A stretch of 17,674 nt of DNA from an uncultured Clostridia bacterium (GCA_946613955.1 CAMOGC010000013.1:1-17674); one strand, 5' to 3'; shown: positions 1 through 9,713, counted from the stretch's first letter. Program-made: numbers and translations. The notes: generated from the sequence alone by a model not told the origin.

Positions 1-1605
<1,605 letters not shown>

Positions 1606-1689
1606 CTTTTTTCCTCCTTTTCCACTTTTGTATCCAAAAGACGCCCCCGGGGGAAAAGGCCCGAAGACGCCCTTGTCTCTTGCGAAAAG

Positions 1690-1717
1690 TTTACAGCGCT
1701 TATCTTCGGCCTGTCAA
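1690..1717 (-). promoter_or_regulatory. Probable sigma-A promoter of the AgcS symporter gene
   Basis: On the minus strand there is a perfect -35 TTGACA (plus-strand 1712-1717). A -10-like TGTAAA (1690-1695) follows after a 16-bp spacer; TAAACT (1688-1693) with an 18-bp spacer is an alternative. This would give a 5' leader of roughly 80 nt ending in the AGGAGG ribosome site. The leader is too short for, and shows none of the conserved cores of, a glycine riboswitch. Confidence 0.55.
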
Positions 1718-1756
1718 TTCCCTTCGGCTGGCAATACAACGAAAAAACACAATCAT

Positions 1757-1785
1757 TTGCCAAGGGGAAACCCGCATGTTATAAT
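1757..1785 (+). promoter_or_regulatory. Strong extended -10 sigma-A promoter of the ABC exporter operon
   Basis: The elements are -35 TTGCCA (1757-1762), a 17-bp spacer, and a perfect -10 TATAAT (1780-1785) preceded by TG at 1777-1778, giving an extended -10 TGnTATAAT. The predicted transcription start is near 1792, about 200 nt before the first exporter gene. It lies in the divergent region shared with the symporter gene and is a local AT-rich island in GC-rich DNA. Confidence 0.8.
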
Positions 1786-1786
1786 T

Positions 1787-1803
1787 TTTCCAACGTTTGG
1801 AAA
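1787..1803. promoter_or_regulatory. Operator-like palindrome at the exporter transcription start
   Basis: TTTCCAACGTTTGGAAA is a perfect 7-bp inverted repeat around a 3-bp centre. It begins directly after the -10 box and spans the predicted start site, a position typical of repressor operators. No regulator gene is adjacent, so the binding protein is unknown. The assignment rests on symmetry and position only. Confidence 0.5.
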
Positions 1804-1993
1804 TCCTGCGCGCCGGCGGGTGAATGAGGGAGAAGCGGCCATTACGGCGCCCGCGCCGGAGCGAACCGGATCCTGCGGTGGAAAAGGGCGGAAGACGGGA
1901 AGCGGCCCGGATGCGGAAAAGACCGAAGGCGGGATCCGGAAGTCGGGGAATGAATCAGGAAGAAACAGGCCCGGGAAGGGCAGAAGGAGTCGA
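1792..1993 (+). other. Long 5' leader of the exporter operon, no convincing gene
   Basis: About 200 nt separate the predicted transcription start from the first exporter gene. I see no conserved riboswitch core and no terminator with a T-tract. An inverted repeat CCGGATCC (1866-1873) / GGATCCGG (1932-1939) could form a long-range stem. An arginine-rich open frame starting at 1824 overlaps the exporter start, but it has no ribosome site or recognisable sequence and is likely noise. The leader ends in AAGGAG (1984-1989) ahead of the ATG at 1994. Confidence 0.4.
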
Positions 1994-3829
1994 ATGGATC
2001 ATACGGTTGCAAAGGCGAAGGCCTCCCCTGACCGGGGGAGGCTGCTTGCCGATTTTCTGAGGGGAAGCAGGCTGTTCTTTCTGGCCTGCATGCTCTGCGC
2101 CGCGCTGGCCGCCCTGGCGGATATGGTGATGCCCCAGATCATCCGGGTGGCGGTGGATCAGGTGCTGGGCGGCGCCCCGATGGAGGCCCTGAGCCCGACG
2201 GTCCGCTCCCTGGTTTCGGCCGCCGGCGGTCCCGCCTATCTCCGGGCCCATCTGTGGATCATGGCGCTGGCGATCCTGGCGGTGGCCGTGGTGAAGGCGG
2301 CCTGCCAGTACGGCTTCCGGGTGGAAAACGCCCGGGGCAGCGAAACCCTGGTCAAAACCATGCGGGACCGGCTGTTCAACCATATTGAGCGCCTCCCCTT
2401 CCAATGGCATATGCGGCATCATACCGGGGATATCATTCAGCGCTGCACCAGCGATATCGAGACGACCCGGAACTTCATCTCCGAGCAGATGACCGGCCTG
2501 ATCCGGATTCTGATCCTGGTGGTGATGGGGCTGGTTTTCATGCTGAGCATGAACCCGGCCCTGACGGGCATCGTCTCCCTTCCCATGCCGGTGGTGATCG
2601 GCTATTCCGTCTGGTTTCATCATCAGGCGCGGAAGGATTTCCAGCGCTGCGACGAAAACGAGGGAAAGCTGTCCGCCATGGTGCAGGAAAACCTGACGGG
2701 GGTCCGGGTGGTCCGGGCCTTCGGCCGGGAGCGCTATGAAAAGGATCGCTTCGATCAGCACAACGAGTACTACACCTCCCTCTGGGTTCGGATGGGCAGC
2801 CGGATGGCCCGGTTCTGGAACGTCAGCGACGTGCTCAGCTGGCTCCAGGTCATGCTGGCGGTGGTCTTCGGGGCGGTGTTCTGCCTGCGGGGCCGGATGA
2901 CCGGCGGGGAATACATCGCCTTCATGAGCTATAACGGCATGCTGGTCTGGCCCATCCGCCAGCTCGGCCGGATGATCAGCGAGATGAGCAAGGCCGGCGT
3001 GTCCCTGGACCGCGTCTGCGAAATCATGGCCGCGGAGGAGGAGCGGGATCTGCCCGGGGCGGAGGAGCCGCCCATGGACGGGGATATCCGCTTCGAGCAC
3101 GTGTCCTTCGCCTACGAGGGGGCGCCGGAGATGCTCCACGACATCAGCCTCACCATTCCCGCCGGCACGACCCTGGGCATCCTCGGGGGAACGGGCAGCG
3201 GGAAAAGCACCCTGATGTATCTGCTCGACCGGCTCTATCCCCTGCCCCCGGAAAACGGCCGGATCACCATCGGGGGTACCGATATCCGGAAAATCCGCCT
3301 GGCCCATCTGCGCGGAAACATCGGGATGGTGCTGCAGGAACCCTTCCTGTTTTCCCGGACCCTGAAGGAAAACCTGACCATCACCTCCTCCGCCCTGTCC
3401 GAGGCGGACATGCGGGAGGCGTCCCGGGCGGCGTGCCTGGAGGAAACCATCGACGGCTTTGCCCGGGGCTACGACACCTTCGTGGGCGAGCGGGGCGTAA
3501 CCCTTTCCGGGGGCCAGAAGCAGCGGGCGGCCATCGCCCGGATGCTGGCGCAGCATACGCCCATCATGATCCTCGACGATTCCCTGTCGGCGGTGGACAC
3601 GGAGACCGACGCGAAAATCCGCCGGGAGCTGGAGAAGCGCTTCGGAACGGCCACCGTCATCCTGATCAGCCACCGGATTACCACCCTGTCCCGGGCGGAT
3701 CAGGTGCTGGTGCTCGATCACGGGCGGGTGGCCCAGCTGGGGACGCCGGAGGAACTGAGGCGTCAGCCGGGGCTGTATCAGGAAATCAACCGGATCCAGA
3801 GCCTGGGCCGGGAGGAGGAGGGCGCGTAA
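1994..3829 (+). CDS. ABC exporter half-transporter, degenerate-site subunit
   Basis: This 611-residue protein has an N-terminal six-helix ABC-exporter membrane domain and a C-terminal ATPase domain, like one half of a BmrC/BmrD- or TM287/288-type multidrug exporter. Visible motifs are Walker A GGTGSGKST (398-406), Q-loop LQE, signature LSGGQ (504-508), Walker B ending D528, D-loop SAVD and switch His560. The catalytic glutamate after Walker B is replaced by Asp529 (LDDSLS), the known mark of the degenerate ATP site in heterodimeric exporters. I chose the ATG at 1994 because AAGGAG lies 4 nt upstream and the membrane domain begins soon after; the open frame extends further upstream without homology-like content. 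The stop overlaps the next gene's ATG by one base (TAATG), indicating translational coupling. The substrate cannot be read; drug or lipid-like compounds are usual for the family. Confidence 0.93.
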   Translation: MDHTVAKAKASPDRGRLLADFLRGSRLFFLACMLCAALAALADMVMPQIIRVAVDQVLGGAPMEALSPTVRSLVSAAGGPAYLRAHLWIMALAILAVAVVKAACQYGFRVENARGSETLVKTMRDRLFNHIERLPFQWHMRHHTGDIIQRCTSDIETTRNFISEQMTGLIRILILVVMGLVFMLSMNPALTGIVSLPMPVVIGYSVWFHHQARKDFQRCDENEGKLSAMVQENLTGVRVVRAFGRERYEKDRFDQHNEYYTSLWVRMGSRMARFWNVSDVLSWLQVMLAVVFGAVFCLRGRMTGGEYIAFMSYNGMLVWPIRQLGRMISEMSKAGVSLDRVCEIMAAEEERDLPGAEEPPMDGDIRFEHVSFAYEGAPEMLHDISLTIPAGTTLGILGGTGSGKSTLMYLLDRLYPLPPENGRITIGGTDIRKIRLAHLRGNIGMVLQEPFLFSRTLKENLTITSSALSEADMREASRAACLEETIDGFARGYDTFVGERGVTLSGGQKQRAAIARMLAQHTPIMILDDSLSAVDTETDAKIRRELEKRFGTATVILISHRITTLSRADQVLVLDHGRVAQLGTPEELRRQPGLYQEINRIQSLGREEEGA

Positions 3830-5634
3830 TGGAAGCGGAAAAGAAAACGTCCCTGTCGTTTTTCGGCATTCCCCGCCTGGCCCCCTATCTGAAAAAATAC
3901 CGGCGGGTGCTGGCGACGATGATCCTCTGCGGCCTGGCGGGGTCGTCGATGGATATCGCCCAGCCGCTTTTGCAGCGCTACGCCCTGGATCATTTCGTGG
4001 CGCTGAAAACCCTGGATACCCTGCCCCTCTATCTGGCCGCGTACCTGGGAATGATGCTCTTTACGGCGGGAATGAACTATATCGCCTGCCGGGGCGCCAT
4101 GGCGACGGAAGTGCGGGTGAACCGGGATCTGCGCGGCGCCGCCTTTTACCATCTGCAGAAGCTGTCCTTCAGCTACTATAACCAGAACAGCGTCGGCTAT
4201 ATTCATTCGCGCGTCATGAGCGACACGGGGCGGATCGGCTCCCTGGTCTCCTGGACGATGATGGACGGCGTCTGGCATACGACCTATCTGGTGGGCTCGG
4301 CGGCGGTGATGCTGGCGATTAACGCCCGTCTGGCCCTGCTGGTGCTGCTGATTCTGCCGGTGATCGCCGTGCTGTATGGGGTTTTTCAGAAGCGCCTGAT
4401 CCAGGCCGACCGCCGCATCCGGGAGCTGAACAGCAAAATCACCGGGGATTTCAACGAGGGAATTACCGGCGCGAAAACCATCAAGGCCCTGGTCATCGAG
4501 GAAAAGATGGGCGGGGATTTTACCCGGGACACGGCGGAAATCAGCCGGGCCGGGGTGCACGCCGCCCGGCTGCGGGGGCTCTTCGCCGCCACGATGCATC
4601 TGGCCTCCTCCCTGGCCCTGGCGATCGTGCTCTGGCGGGGCGGCTATATCGCGGAAAGCGAGGTCGGCACCTTTTCCATGTTCATGAGCTACGCCCAGGG
4701 GCTGATGGAGCCGGTGCGCTGGCTGGTGGACGCCATCGCCAATGTCATTACCACCCAGGTCAATATCGAGCGGCTGACCCGGCTGCTCGGGACGGAGCCG
4801 GATGTACGGGATACGCCGGAGGTGATCGCGAAATACGGCGACGCCTTTGAGCCGAAGAAGGAAAACTGGGAGCCCATCCGGGGGGATATCGCCTTTGACG
4901 ACGTATCCTTCCGCTATCCCGACGGGGAGGAATACGTCCTGCGCCATTTCAGCCTGGAGATCCCCTTCGGCTCCAATATCGCCATCGTCGGGGAGACCGG
5001 CGCCGGAAAAAGCACCCTGGTGAACCTGGTCTGCCGCTTCTTTGAGCCGACGGAGGGGCGGGTGCTCATCGACGGAAGGGACGCGCGGGAGCGCTCCCAG
5101 CTCTGGCTCCACAGCGCCCTGGGCTATGTGCTCCAGACGCCCCACCTTTTCTCCGGCACCATCCGGGACAACCTGCTCTACGGCCGCCCCGACGCCACCG
5201 AGGAGGATATCCAGCGGGCGCTGCGGCTGGTGTCCGCCGATCAGGTGGTGGCCCGGCTGGAAAAGGGGCTGGATACCGACGTCGGCGAGGGGGGCGACCT
5301 GCTTTCCACCGGGGAAAAGCAGCTGATCTCCTTCGCCCGGGCCATCCTGGCGGATCCCCGGATCCTGGTGCTGGATGAGGCGACCGCCTCCGTGGATACC
5401 CTGACGGAGCAGAAGATCCAGGCGGCCATCGATACCATCATCCGGGGGCGCACCTCCCTGGTCATCGCCCACCGGCTGTCCACGGTCAAAGGCGCGGATC
5501 TGATCCTGGTGGTGCAGGACGGGAAGATCGTCGAGCAGGGCACCCACGCGGAGCTGATCGCGAAAAAGGGATACTATTACCGGCTGTATACCCGCCAGTA
5601 TGAGGATGAGGCGACCGGCCGGCTGCTGGCGTAA
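3829..5634 (+). CDS. ABC exporter half-transporter, catalytic-site subunit
   Basis: This is a 601-residue partner of the preceding gene, with the same membrane domain plus ATPase domain layout. Motifs are Walker A GETGAGKST (388-396), Walker B ending D516 with the canonical catalytic Glu517 (LDEATASVD), and switch His548. Its signature is LSTGE (492-496) instead of LSGGQ. The pairing is complementary: this protein's intact Walker B would face the canonical LSGGQ of the first subunit, while its altered signature would face the first subunit's Asp529. That predicts one active and one degenerate ATP site, as described for the TM287/288 and BmrC/BmrD families. The start at 3829 overlaps the upstream stop by one base, and a GGAGGAGG stretch at 3811-3818 serves as ribosome site. 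Closest named relatives are probably YheH/BmrD-type proteins. The substrate is unknown. Confidence 0.93.
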   Translation: MEAEKKTSLSFFGIPRLAPYLKKYRRVLATMILCGLAGSSMDIAQPLLQRYALDHFVALKTLDTLPLYLAAYLGMMLFTAGMNYIACRGAMATEVRVNRDLRGAAFYHLQKLSFSYYNQNSVGYIHSRVMSDTGRIGSLVSWTMMDGVWHTTYLVGSAAVMLAINARLALLVLLILPVIAVLYGVFQKRLIQADRRIRELNSKITGDFNEGITGAKTIKALVIEEKMGGDFTRDTAEISRAGVHAARLRGLFAATMHLASSLALAIVLWRGGYIAESEVGTFSMFMSYAQGLMEPVRWLVDAIANVITTQVNIERLTRLLGTEPDVRDTPEVIAKYGDAFEPKKENWEPIRGDIAFDDVSFRYPDGEEYVLRHFSLEIPFGSNIAIVGETGAGKSTLVNLVCRFFEPTEGRVLIDGRDARERSQLWLHSALGYVLQTPHLFSGTIRDNLLYGRPDATEEDIQRALRLVSADQVVARLEKGLDTDVGEGGDLLSTGEKQLISFARAILADPRILVLDEATASVDTLTEQKIQAAIDTIIRGRTSLVIAHRLSTVKGADLILVVQDGKIVEQGTHAELIAKKGYYYRLYTRQYEDEATGRLLA

Positions 5635-5647
5635 GGCCGGCTGCGGC

Positions 5648-5725
5648 GGCGGGCGGAGGAGCGAGCCGGAGGAAGGCGGAGAAAAGCGCGCGTCCTGTGC
5701 CCTCGCGGCGGACGGAGGAGCGAGC
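5648..5725 (+). repeat. Imperfect 19-bp direct repeat between exporter operon and SNF2 gene
   Basis: The 19-mer at 5648-5666 (GGCGGGCGGAGGAGCGAGC) recurs at 5707-5725 with one mismatch, 59 bp apart, within the 166-bp gap. The gap is GC-rich and lacks an evident promoter or terminator. Purpose unknown; it may be a local duplication. Confidence 0.55.
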
Positions 5726-5800
5726 GGATGAAAGGTACGTGTCTGGCGCCCGCGTCCGGACAGGCGAGGGCTTCTGGGAAAAGACGGGGAGGAAGAGAAA

Positions 5801-8800
5801 ATGAACATCAGCTGGAAGGGCCTGTTTGACCCGGGAACCAGGGCCGGAGGGCAGGAGTATTATCGCCACGGTATGGTGGAGATCGAAAACGAGGATGTGA
5901 CAGAGGACGGGTCGTATGAGATCTTCGCCTCGATCTCCGGGACGCAGGAATTCCGCATGGTCACCGTGGTTCTGACCGAAGGGGGCCTGGTGGAGAGCAT
6001 GGCCTGCGACTGCACCTTCGCGCAGAGAGGAAAAAACTGCAGGCATATGGCGGCGGTGCTTTTCCGGCTGGAGCGGTGGAATCCTTCCATCCCGCTGAAG
6101 GCCAAAGCCCTGCTGCAAAGAAGCGGCCTGGCGGTCCGGCGCCGGGAACAGGAGGCGGAAAGGCGGCGCCAGGAGGAGGAGCAAAGAAAAAAGGAAGCGG
6201 AAAGGCGGCGCCAGGAGGAGGAGCGAAGAAAAAAGGAAGCGGAGGAGGCCCTGGCGAGGCTGAAAACCGTGACCCCCTTCCAGTCCGGCGACGGCGGGGC
6301 GGACAGCTACCGCTTCTTCGATTTTGCCGCCATTACGGCGGACACCCTGATTCTGGAAAAGGACTGGCAGGAGTCCGAAAAAGTGCTGCCCTCCCTGCAG
6401 GGGGGCGGAATCCGTTACGGCTTCTACGCCAACGGAACGGGGGGCCTGCTGTGCCAGTATGAAAAGGGCTACGAGGCCGGCCTGGTCATTTCCCAGAAGC
6501 AGATTGAAAGCCTGCGCTGCGGGGAATACCGCTGCCCGGGCTACATGGATGGAAAATACACCCCCGTTCCGGGGCAGATCCGGCGAAAGGCCTTCTGTCC
6601 ACACGCGCTGGCCATGCTCCGGTATATGAAAAACTGGATCGAACAGAACGAGGATCGGGGGGACGCCACCGATTACGCCGGCCAGAAGCTGTTCCGGGCC
6701 TTTTCAACCCGGCTCGGCAAGGCGGAAAAGGCCGGGGAGGCGGGGCGCCCGGTCTCGCTGCACCCGACCCTGCTGGAGGAGTCGGACAGGCTCTCCCTGA
6801 CCTGGAAAATCGGGGCGGGAAAGATGTACGCCGTCAAGAGCCTGAACGATCTGGTGACCGCCGTGGAGGACCGGAAGCCCTTCCCCCTGGGCAAAAAGGA
6901 GGAGCTGCGCTTCGACGCGGACACCTTCGACGAGCGCAGCGCGAAATTCTATCAGCTGATCAAGGATTCGGTCACCGAGAACCGCCAGACGACCGTCCGC
7001 CAGCGAAACCGGTGGTTCAGCGAAACGGTCAGCATTCCGGCGCTGAAAAACGAGCTCCCCCTTTTCGGCGGGCGCATCGACCTTTTCTATGACACGGCCC
7101 AGGGGCTGAGCCTGGAAATGGTGGAAAAGAGCGCCGAGGGAAAGAAAACCCATCCCCTGCGTCTGGCGGAGGCGGATCCGGAGGCCCGGCTGCGGCTGAA
7201 CCAGATGGTCGACGAGCGGGGCATCTTCCACGGGGTTCGGCTGTGGGGCCGGATGCCGGAGATGATCCCCGGGGGCCGGTTTGATTACTGCCTTTCCGTG
7301 GACGAGGAGGGCGGCCTGCTGGCCCGGGTCACCCCGGAATGGGCGGAGAAGATGAAGCCTCTGGAGGATCTGGTGTCCGGCGGGGAGGTGGACCTGCGGA
7401 TCGGCCGGAACCACCTGTCCGAGTTTTACTATACCATTCTGCCGGAATTGCGGCAGCTGGCGGAGATCGAGGAGCCGGACGCGGACGCCATCGCGCCCTG
7501 GATGCCGCCCCGGCCGGAATTCACCATCTATCTGGACGCGGAAAACAAGCTGCCGGTGGCGCGGGTGGCGGTGACCTACGGGGTCGAGGAATGCTCCATC
7601 CTGGACTGGCAAAAGCCCGGCTTCGTCCGCCAGCCCTTCCGGGCCTATCCGGCGGAAAACCGCGCCCTGGAGCTGATGCGCCGCTATTTCCAGCGCGAGG
7701 ATCCCGCCCGGGATCTGTTCCTCTTTAACGAGTCGGAGGATCTTCTGCTCCGGCTGATGGACGAGGGCCTGCGGGAGATGACGGACTTCTGCGAGGTGCG
7801 CAGCACGCCGGCCTTCGACGCCCTCCGGATTCGCCGGATGCCCCAGGTGCAGGTCGGCGTCTCCCTTTCCGACGGAAGCCTCCTGGATCTGAAGGTGGAT
7901 TCCGGCGAGGTCAGCCGGGAGGAGCTGCTGGAAATCCTGCAAAGCTATCGGAAAAAGAAAAGCTACCACCGCCTTCGCTCCGGCAGCTGGGTGCAGCTGG
8001 ACGAGGATACGGCCCGGCTCAGCGCCATGCTTGAGGCTCTGGGAGTGTCCGCGAAGGAGTTTGTCAGCGGAAAAATGCATATCCCCGCCTATCGCGCCCT
8101 GTATCTGGACCGGATGCTGGAGCAGAGCGAGCGCCTCTACGCCACCCGGGATCAGCGCTTCCGCAAGCTGATCAAGGAATTCAAAACCGTCGGGGATTCG
8201 GAATTCGAGCCGCCGGCCGGCCTGACCGGAACCCTGCGCGAATACCAGGTGCACGGTTATAAGTGGCTGCGGACCCTGGCGACCTATGGCTTCGGCGGCA
8301 TCCTGGCCGACGATATGGGCCTGGGCAAAACCGTCCAGATGATCGCGGTCTTCCTCGCGGAAAAGGAGGCGGGAACGGAGGGAACCTCCCTCATCGTCTG
8401 CCCGGCCTCCCTGGTCTATAACTGGGTGGAGGAGATGGCCCGCTTCGCCCCGGCGCTCAGGGCCGCCGCCCTCGGCGGGGGAAAGAGCGAGCGCACGATG
8501 ATGCTGGAAAACTACCGGGCGTATGATGTGCTGGTCACCTCCTATGACCTGCTGAAGCGGGACATCCTGCTCTATGAGGGAAAAAGCTTCCTGTATCAGG
8601 TGCTCGATGAGGCCCAGTTTGTCAAAACCCATTCCACCGCCGCCGCCAAGTCCGTGCGGCTGGTGCAGGCCCTGCATCGCTTCGCCCTGACGGGCACCCC
8701 CATCGAAAACCGGCTCAGCGAGCTCTGGAGCATCTTCGATTTCCTGATGCCCGGCTTCCTCTATCCCTATGAAACCTTCCGCCAGAAGCTGGAAACGCCG

Positions 8801-9619
8801 ATCGTGAAAAACCAGGATGAGGAGGCCGGCCGGCAGCTCAAGCGCATGGTCAGCCCCTTCGTGCTGCGCCGGCTGAAGGGGGACGTGCTCAAGGATCTGC
8901 CCGACAAGCTGGAGGAGGTCCGCTACGTCCGCTTCGAGGGGGAACAGAAGCGGCTCTACGATGCCCAGGTGGTCCGGATCCGGGACTTCCTGGAAAAGCG
9001 CAGCGACGAGGACGTGAACCGCAGCAAGATCGAAATCCTGGCGGAGCTGACCCGGATCCGCCAGATCTGCTGCGATCCGTCCCTGCTCTTTGAGGATTAT
9101 CACGCGGCCTCCGCCAAGCGGGAGGCCTGCCTGGAGCTGATCCAGAGCGCCATGGACGGCGGCCATCGGATTCTGGTCTTCAGCCAGTTTACCTCCATGC
9201 TCCGCCTCCTGCAGCAGGATCTGGACGAGGCCGGCATCGACTGGTATACCATTACCGGCGAAACCTCCAAGCAGGACCGGATGGATCTGGTGCGCCGCTT
9301 TAACGAGGGCAGCGTGCCGGTGTTCCTGATCTCCCTGAAGGCGGGAGGAACCGGCCTGAATCTGACCGGAGCGGATACGGTGATCCATTACGATCCCTGG
9401 TGGAACATGGCGGCCCAGAACCAGGCCACCGACCGGGCGCACCGCATCGGCCAGACCCGGACCGTCGGCGTCTATAAGCTGATCGCCAAGGATTCCGTGG
9501 AGGAAAAGATCCTGAAGCTGCAGCAGTCGAAGCAGGATCTGGCGGACGAAATCTTAAGCGGCGGCGCCCGGGGCATCTCCGCCCTGTCGAAGGACGAGCT
9601 GCTGGCGCTGCTGGGATAA
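5801..9619 (+). CDS. SWIM zinc-finger SNF2-family ATPase/helicase
   Basis: This 1272-residue protein resembles bacterial SNF2 (Swi2/Snf2, superfamily 2) ATPases that translocate on double-stranded DNA. A SWIM zinc finger occupies the N-terminus (C69-x-C71, C80-x-H82). A highly charged coiled coil follows (about 115-150) and contains a duplicated 14-residue unit. A second ligand cluster comes next (C240, C245, C266-x-H268). The middle (about 430-800) fits the bacterial SNF2-associated region. The ATPase core has Walker A DDMGLGKT (K843) and DEAQ (936-939). The C-terminal helicase half carries GGTGLNL and motif VI with R1215 (DRAHRIGQT). The ATG follows GGGGAGGAAG at a normal distance. It lies 166 bp after the exporter with no clear promoter and may be co-transcribed. 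Its cellular role is unknown; relatives are usually solitary genes with suggested roles in transcription or DNA repair. Confidence 0.92.
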   Translation: MNISWKGLFDPGTRAGGQEYYRHGMVEIENEDVTEDGSYEIFASISGTQEFRMVTVVLTEGGLVESMACDCTFAQRGKNCRHMAAVLFRLERWNPSIPLKAKALLQRSGLAVRRREQEAERRRQEEEQRKKEAERRRQEEERRKKEAEEALARLKTVTPFQSGDGGADSYRFFDFAAITADTLILEKDWQESEKVLPSLQGGGIRYGFYANGTGGLLCQYEKGYEAGLVISQKQIESLRCGEYRCPGYMDGKYTPVPGQIRRKAFCPHALAMLRYMKNWIEQNEDRGDATDYAGQKLFRAFSTRLGKAEKAGEAGRPVSLHPTLLEESDRLSLTWKIGAGKMYAVKSLNDLVTAVEDRKPFPLGKKEELRFDADTFDERSAKFYQLIKDSVTENRQTTVRQRNRWFSETVSIPALKNELPLFGGRIDLFYDTAQGLSLEMVEKSAEGKKTHPLRLAEADPEARLRLNQMVDERGIFHGVRLWGRMPEMIPGGRFDYCLSVDEEGGLLARVTPEWAEKMKPLEDLVSGGEVDLRIGRNHLSEFYYTILPELRQLAEIEEPDADAIAPWMPPRPEFTIYLDAENKLPVARVAVTYGVEECSILDWQKPGFVRQPFRAYPAENRALELMRRYFQREDPARDLFLFNESEDLLLRLMDEGLREMTDFCEVRSTPAFDALRIRRMPQVQVGVSLSDGSLLDLKVDSGEVSREELLEILQSYRKKKSYHRLRSGSWVQLDEDTARLSAMLEALGVSAKEFVSGKMHIPAYRALYLDRMLEQSERLYATRDQRFRKLIKEFKTVGDSEFEPPAGLTGTLREYQVHGYKWLRTLATYGFGGILADDMGLGKTVQMIAVFLAEKEAGTEGTSLIVCPASLVYNWVEEMARFAPALRAAALGGGKSERTMMLENYRAYDVLVTSYDLLKRDILLYEGKSFLYQVLDEAQFVKTHSTAAAKSVRLVQALHRFALTGTPIENRLSELWSIFDFLMPGFLYPYETFRQKLETPIVKNQDEEAGRQLKRMVSPFVLRRLKGDVLKDLPDKLEEVRYVRFEGEQKRLYDAQVVRIRDFLEKRSDEDVNRSKIEILAELTRIRQICCDPSLLFEDYHAASAKREACLELIQSAMDGGHRILVFSQFTSMLRLLQQDLDEAGIDWYTITGETSKQDRMDLVRRFNEGSVPVFLISLKAGGTGLNLTGADTVIHYDPWWNMAAQNQATDRAHRIGQTRTVGVYKLIAKDSVEEKILKLQQSKQDLADEILSGGARGISALSKDELLALLG
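6151..6245 (+). repeat. 42-bp in-frame tandem duplication in the SNF2 coiled coil
   Basis: Two 42-bp units (6151-6192 and 6193-6234) differ at two bases, and the first bases of a third unit follow. The duplication encodes a 14-residue Glu/Arg/Lys/Gln-rich period (EAERRRQEEE pattern), so copy-number change would keep the reading frame and simply lengthen the helix. Confidence 0.9.
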
Positions 9620-9648
9620 GAAAATGTAATATTTCTTACAAATAGTCC

Positions 9649-9677
9649 TTGACATCGTAACACTTTTGAAATAAAAT
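9649..9677 (+). promoter_or_regulatory. Near-consensus sigma-A promoter of the SH3-domain protein gene
   Basis: The promoter has a perfect -35 TTGACA (9649-9654), a 17-bp spacer and -10 TAAAAT (9672-9677), with a predicted start near 9684. It begins only about 30 bp after the SNF2 stop. The predicted start coincides with an upstream in-frame GTG (9684), which argues that this GTG is not the translation start. Confidence 0.85.
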
Positions 9678-9713
9678 GAGTCTGTGAAATGCTATGTTAT
9701 CGAGGTGATCACC

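Noticed and set aside
1606..1690. Glycine riboswitch before the AgcS symporter
   Set aside because: Such riboswitches are common before AgcS genes, but this leader is only about 80 nt and shows none of the conserved core sequences.
1824..2060. Small ORF in the exporter leader
   Set aside because: It is arginine/proline-rich without a good ribosome site, it overlaps the exporter start in another frame, and its composition matches random GC-rich translation.
1955..5808. Two long minus-strand open frames opposite the ABC exporter genes
   Set aside because: Both mirror the real ABC genes, show repetitive biased composition and lack start signals.
6704..9442. Long minus-strand open frame opposite the SNF2 gene
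   Set aside because: It is antisense to a motif-complete SNF2 ATPase, and its translation is compositionally biased with no recognisable motif.
5801..9619. SNF2 helicase as part of an antiviral defence island
   Set aside because: No methylase, nuclease, phospholipase or other defence partner is present nearby. The neighbours are an exporter and a wall protein, and the SWIM-SNF2 layout is that of the common solitary chromosomal protein.
9684..9713. GTG at 9684 as the start of the SH3-domain protein
   Set aside because: It coincides with the predicted transcription start and has no upstream ribosome site, whereas the ATG at 9714 has a near-perfect one and yields a normal signal peptide.
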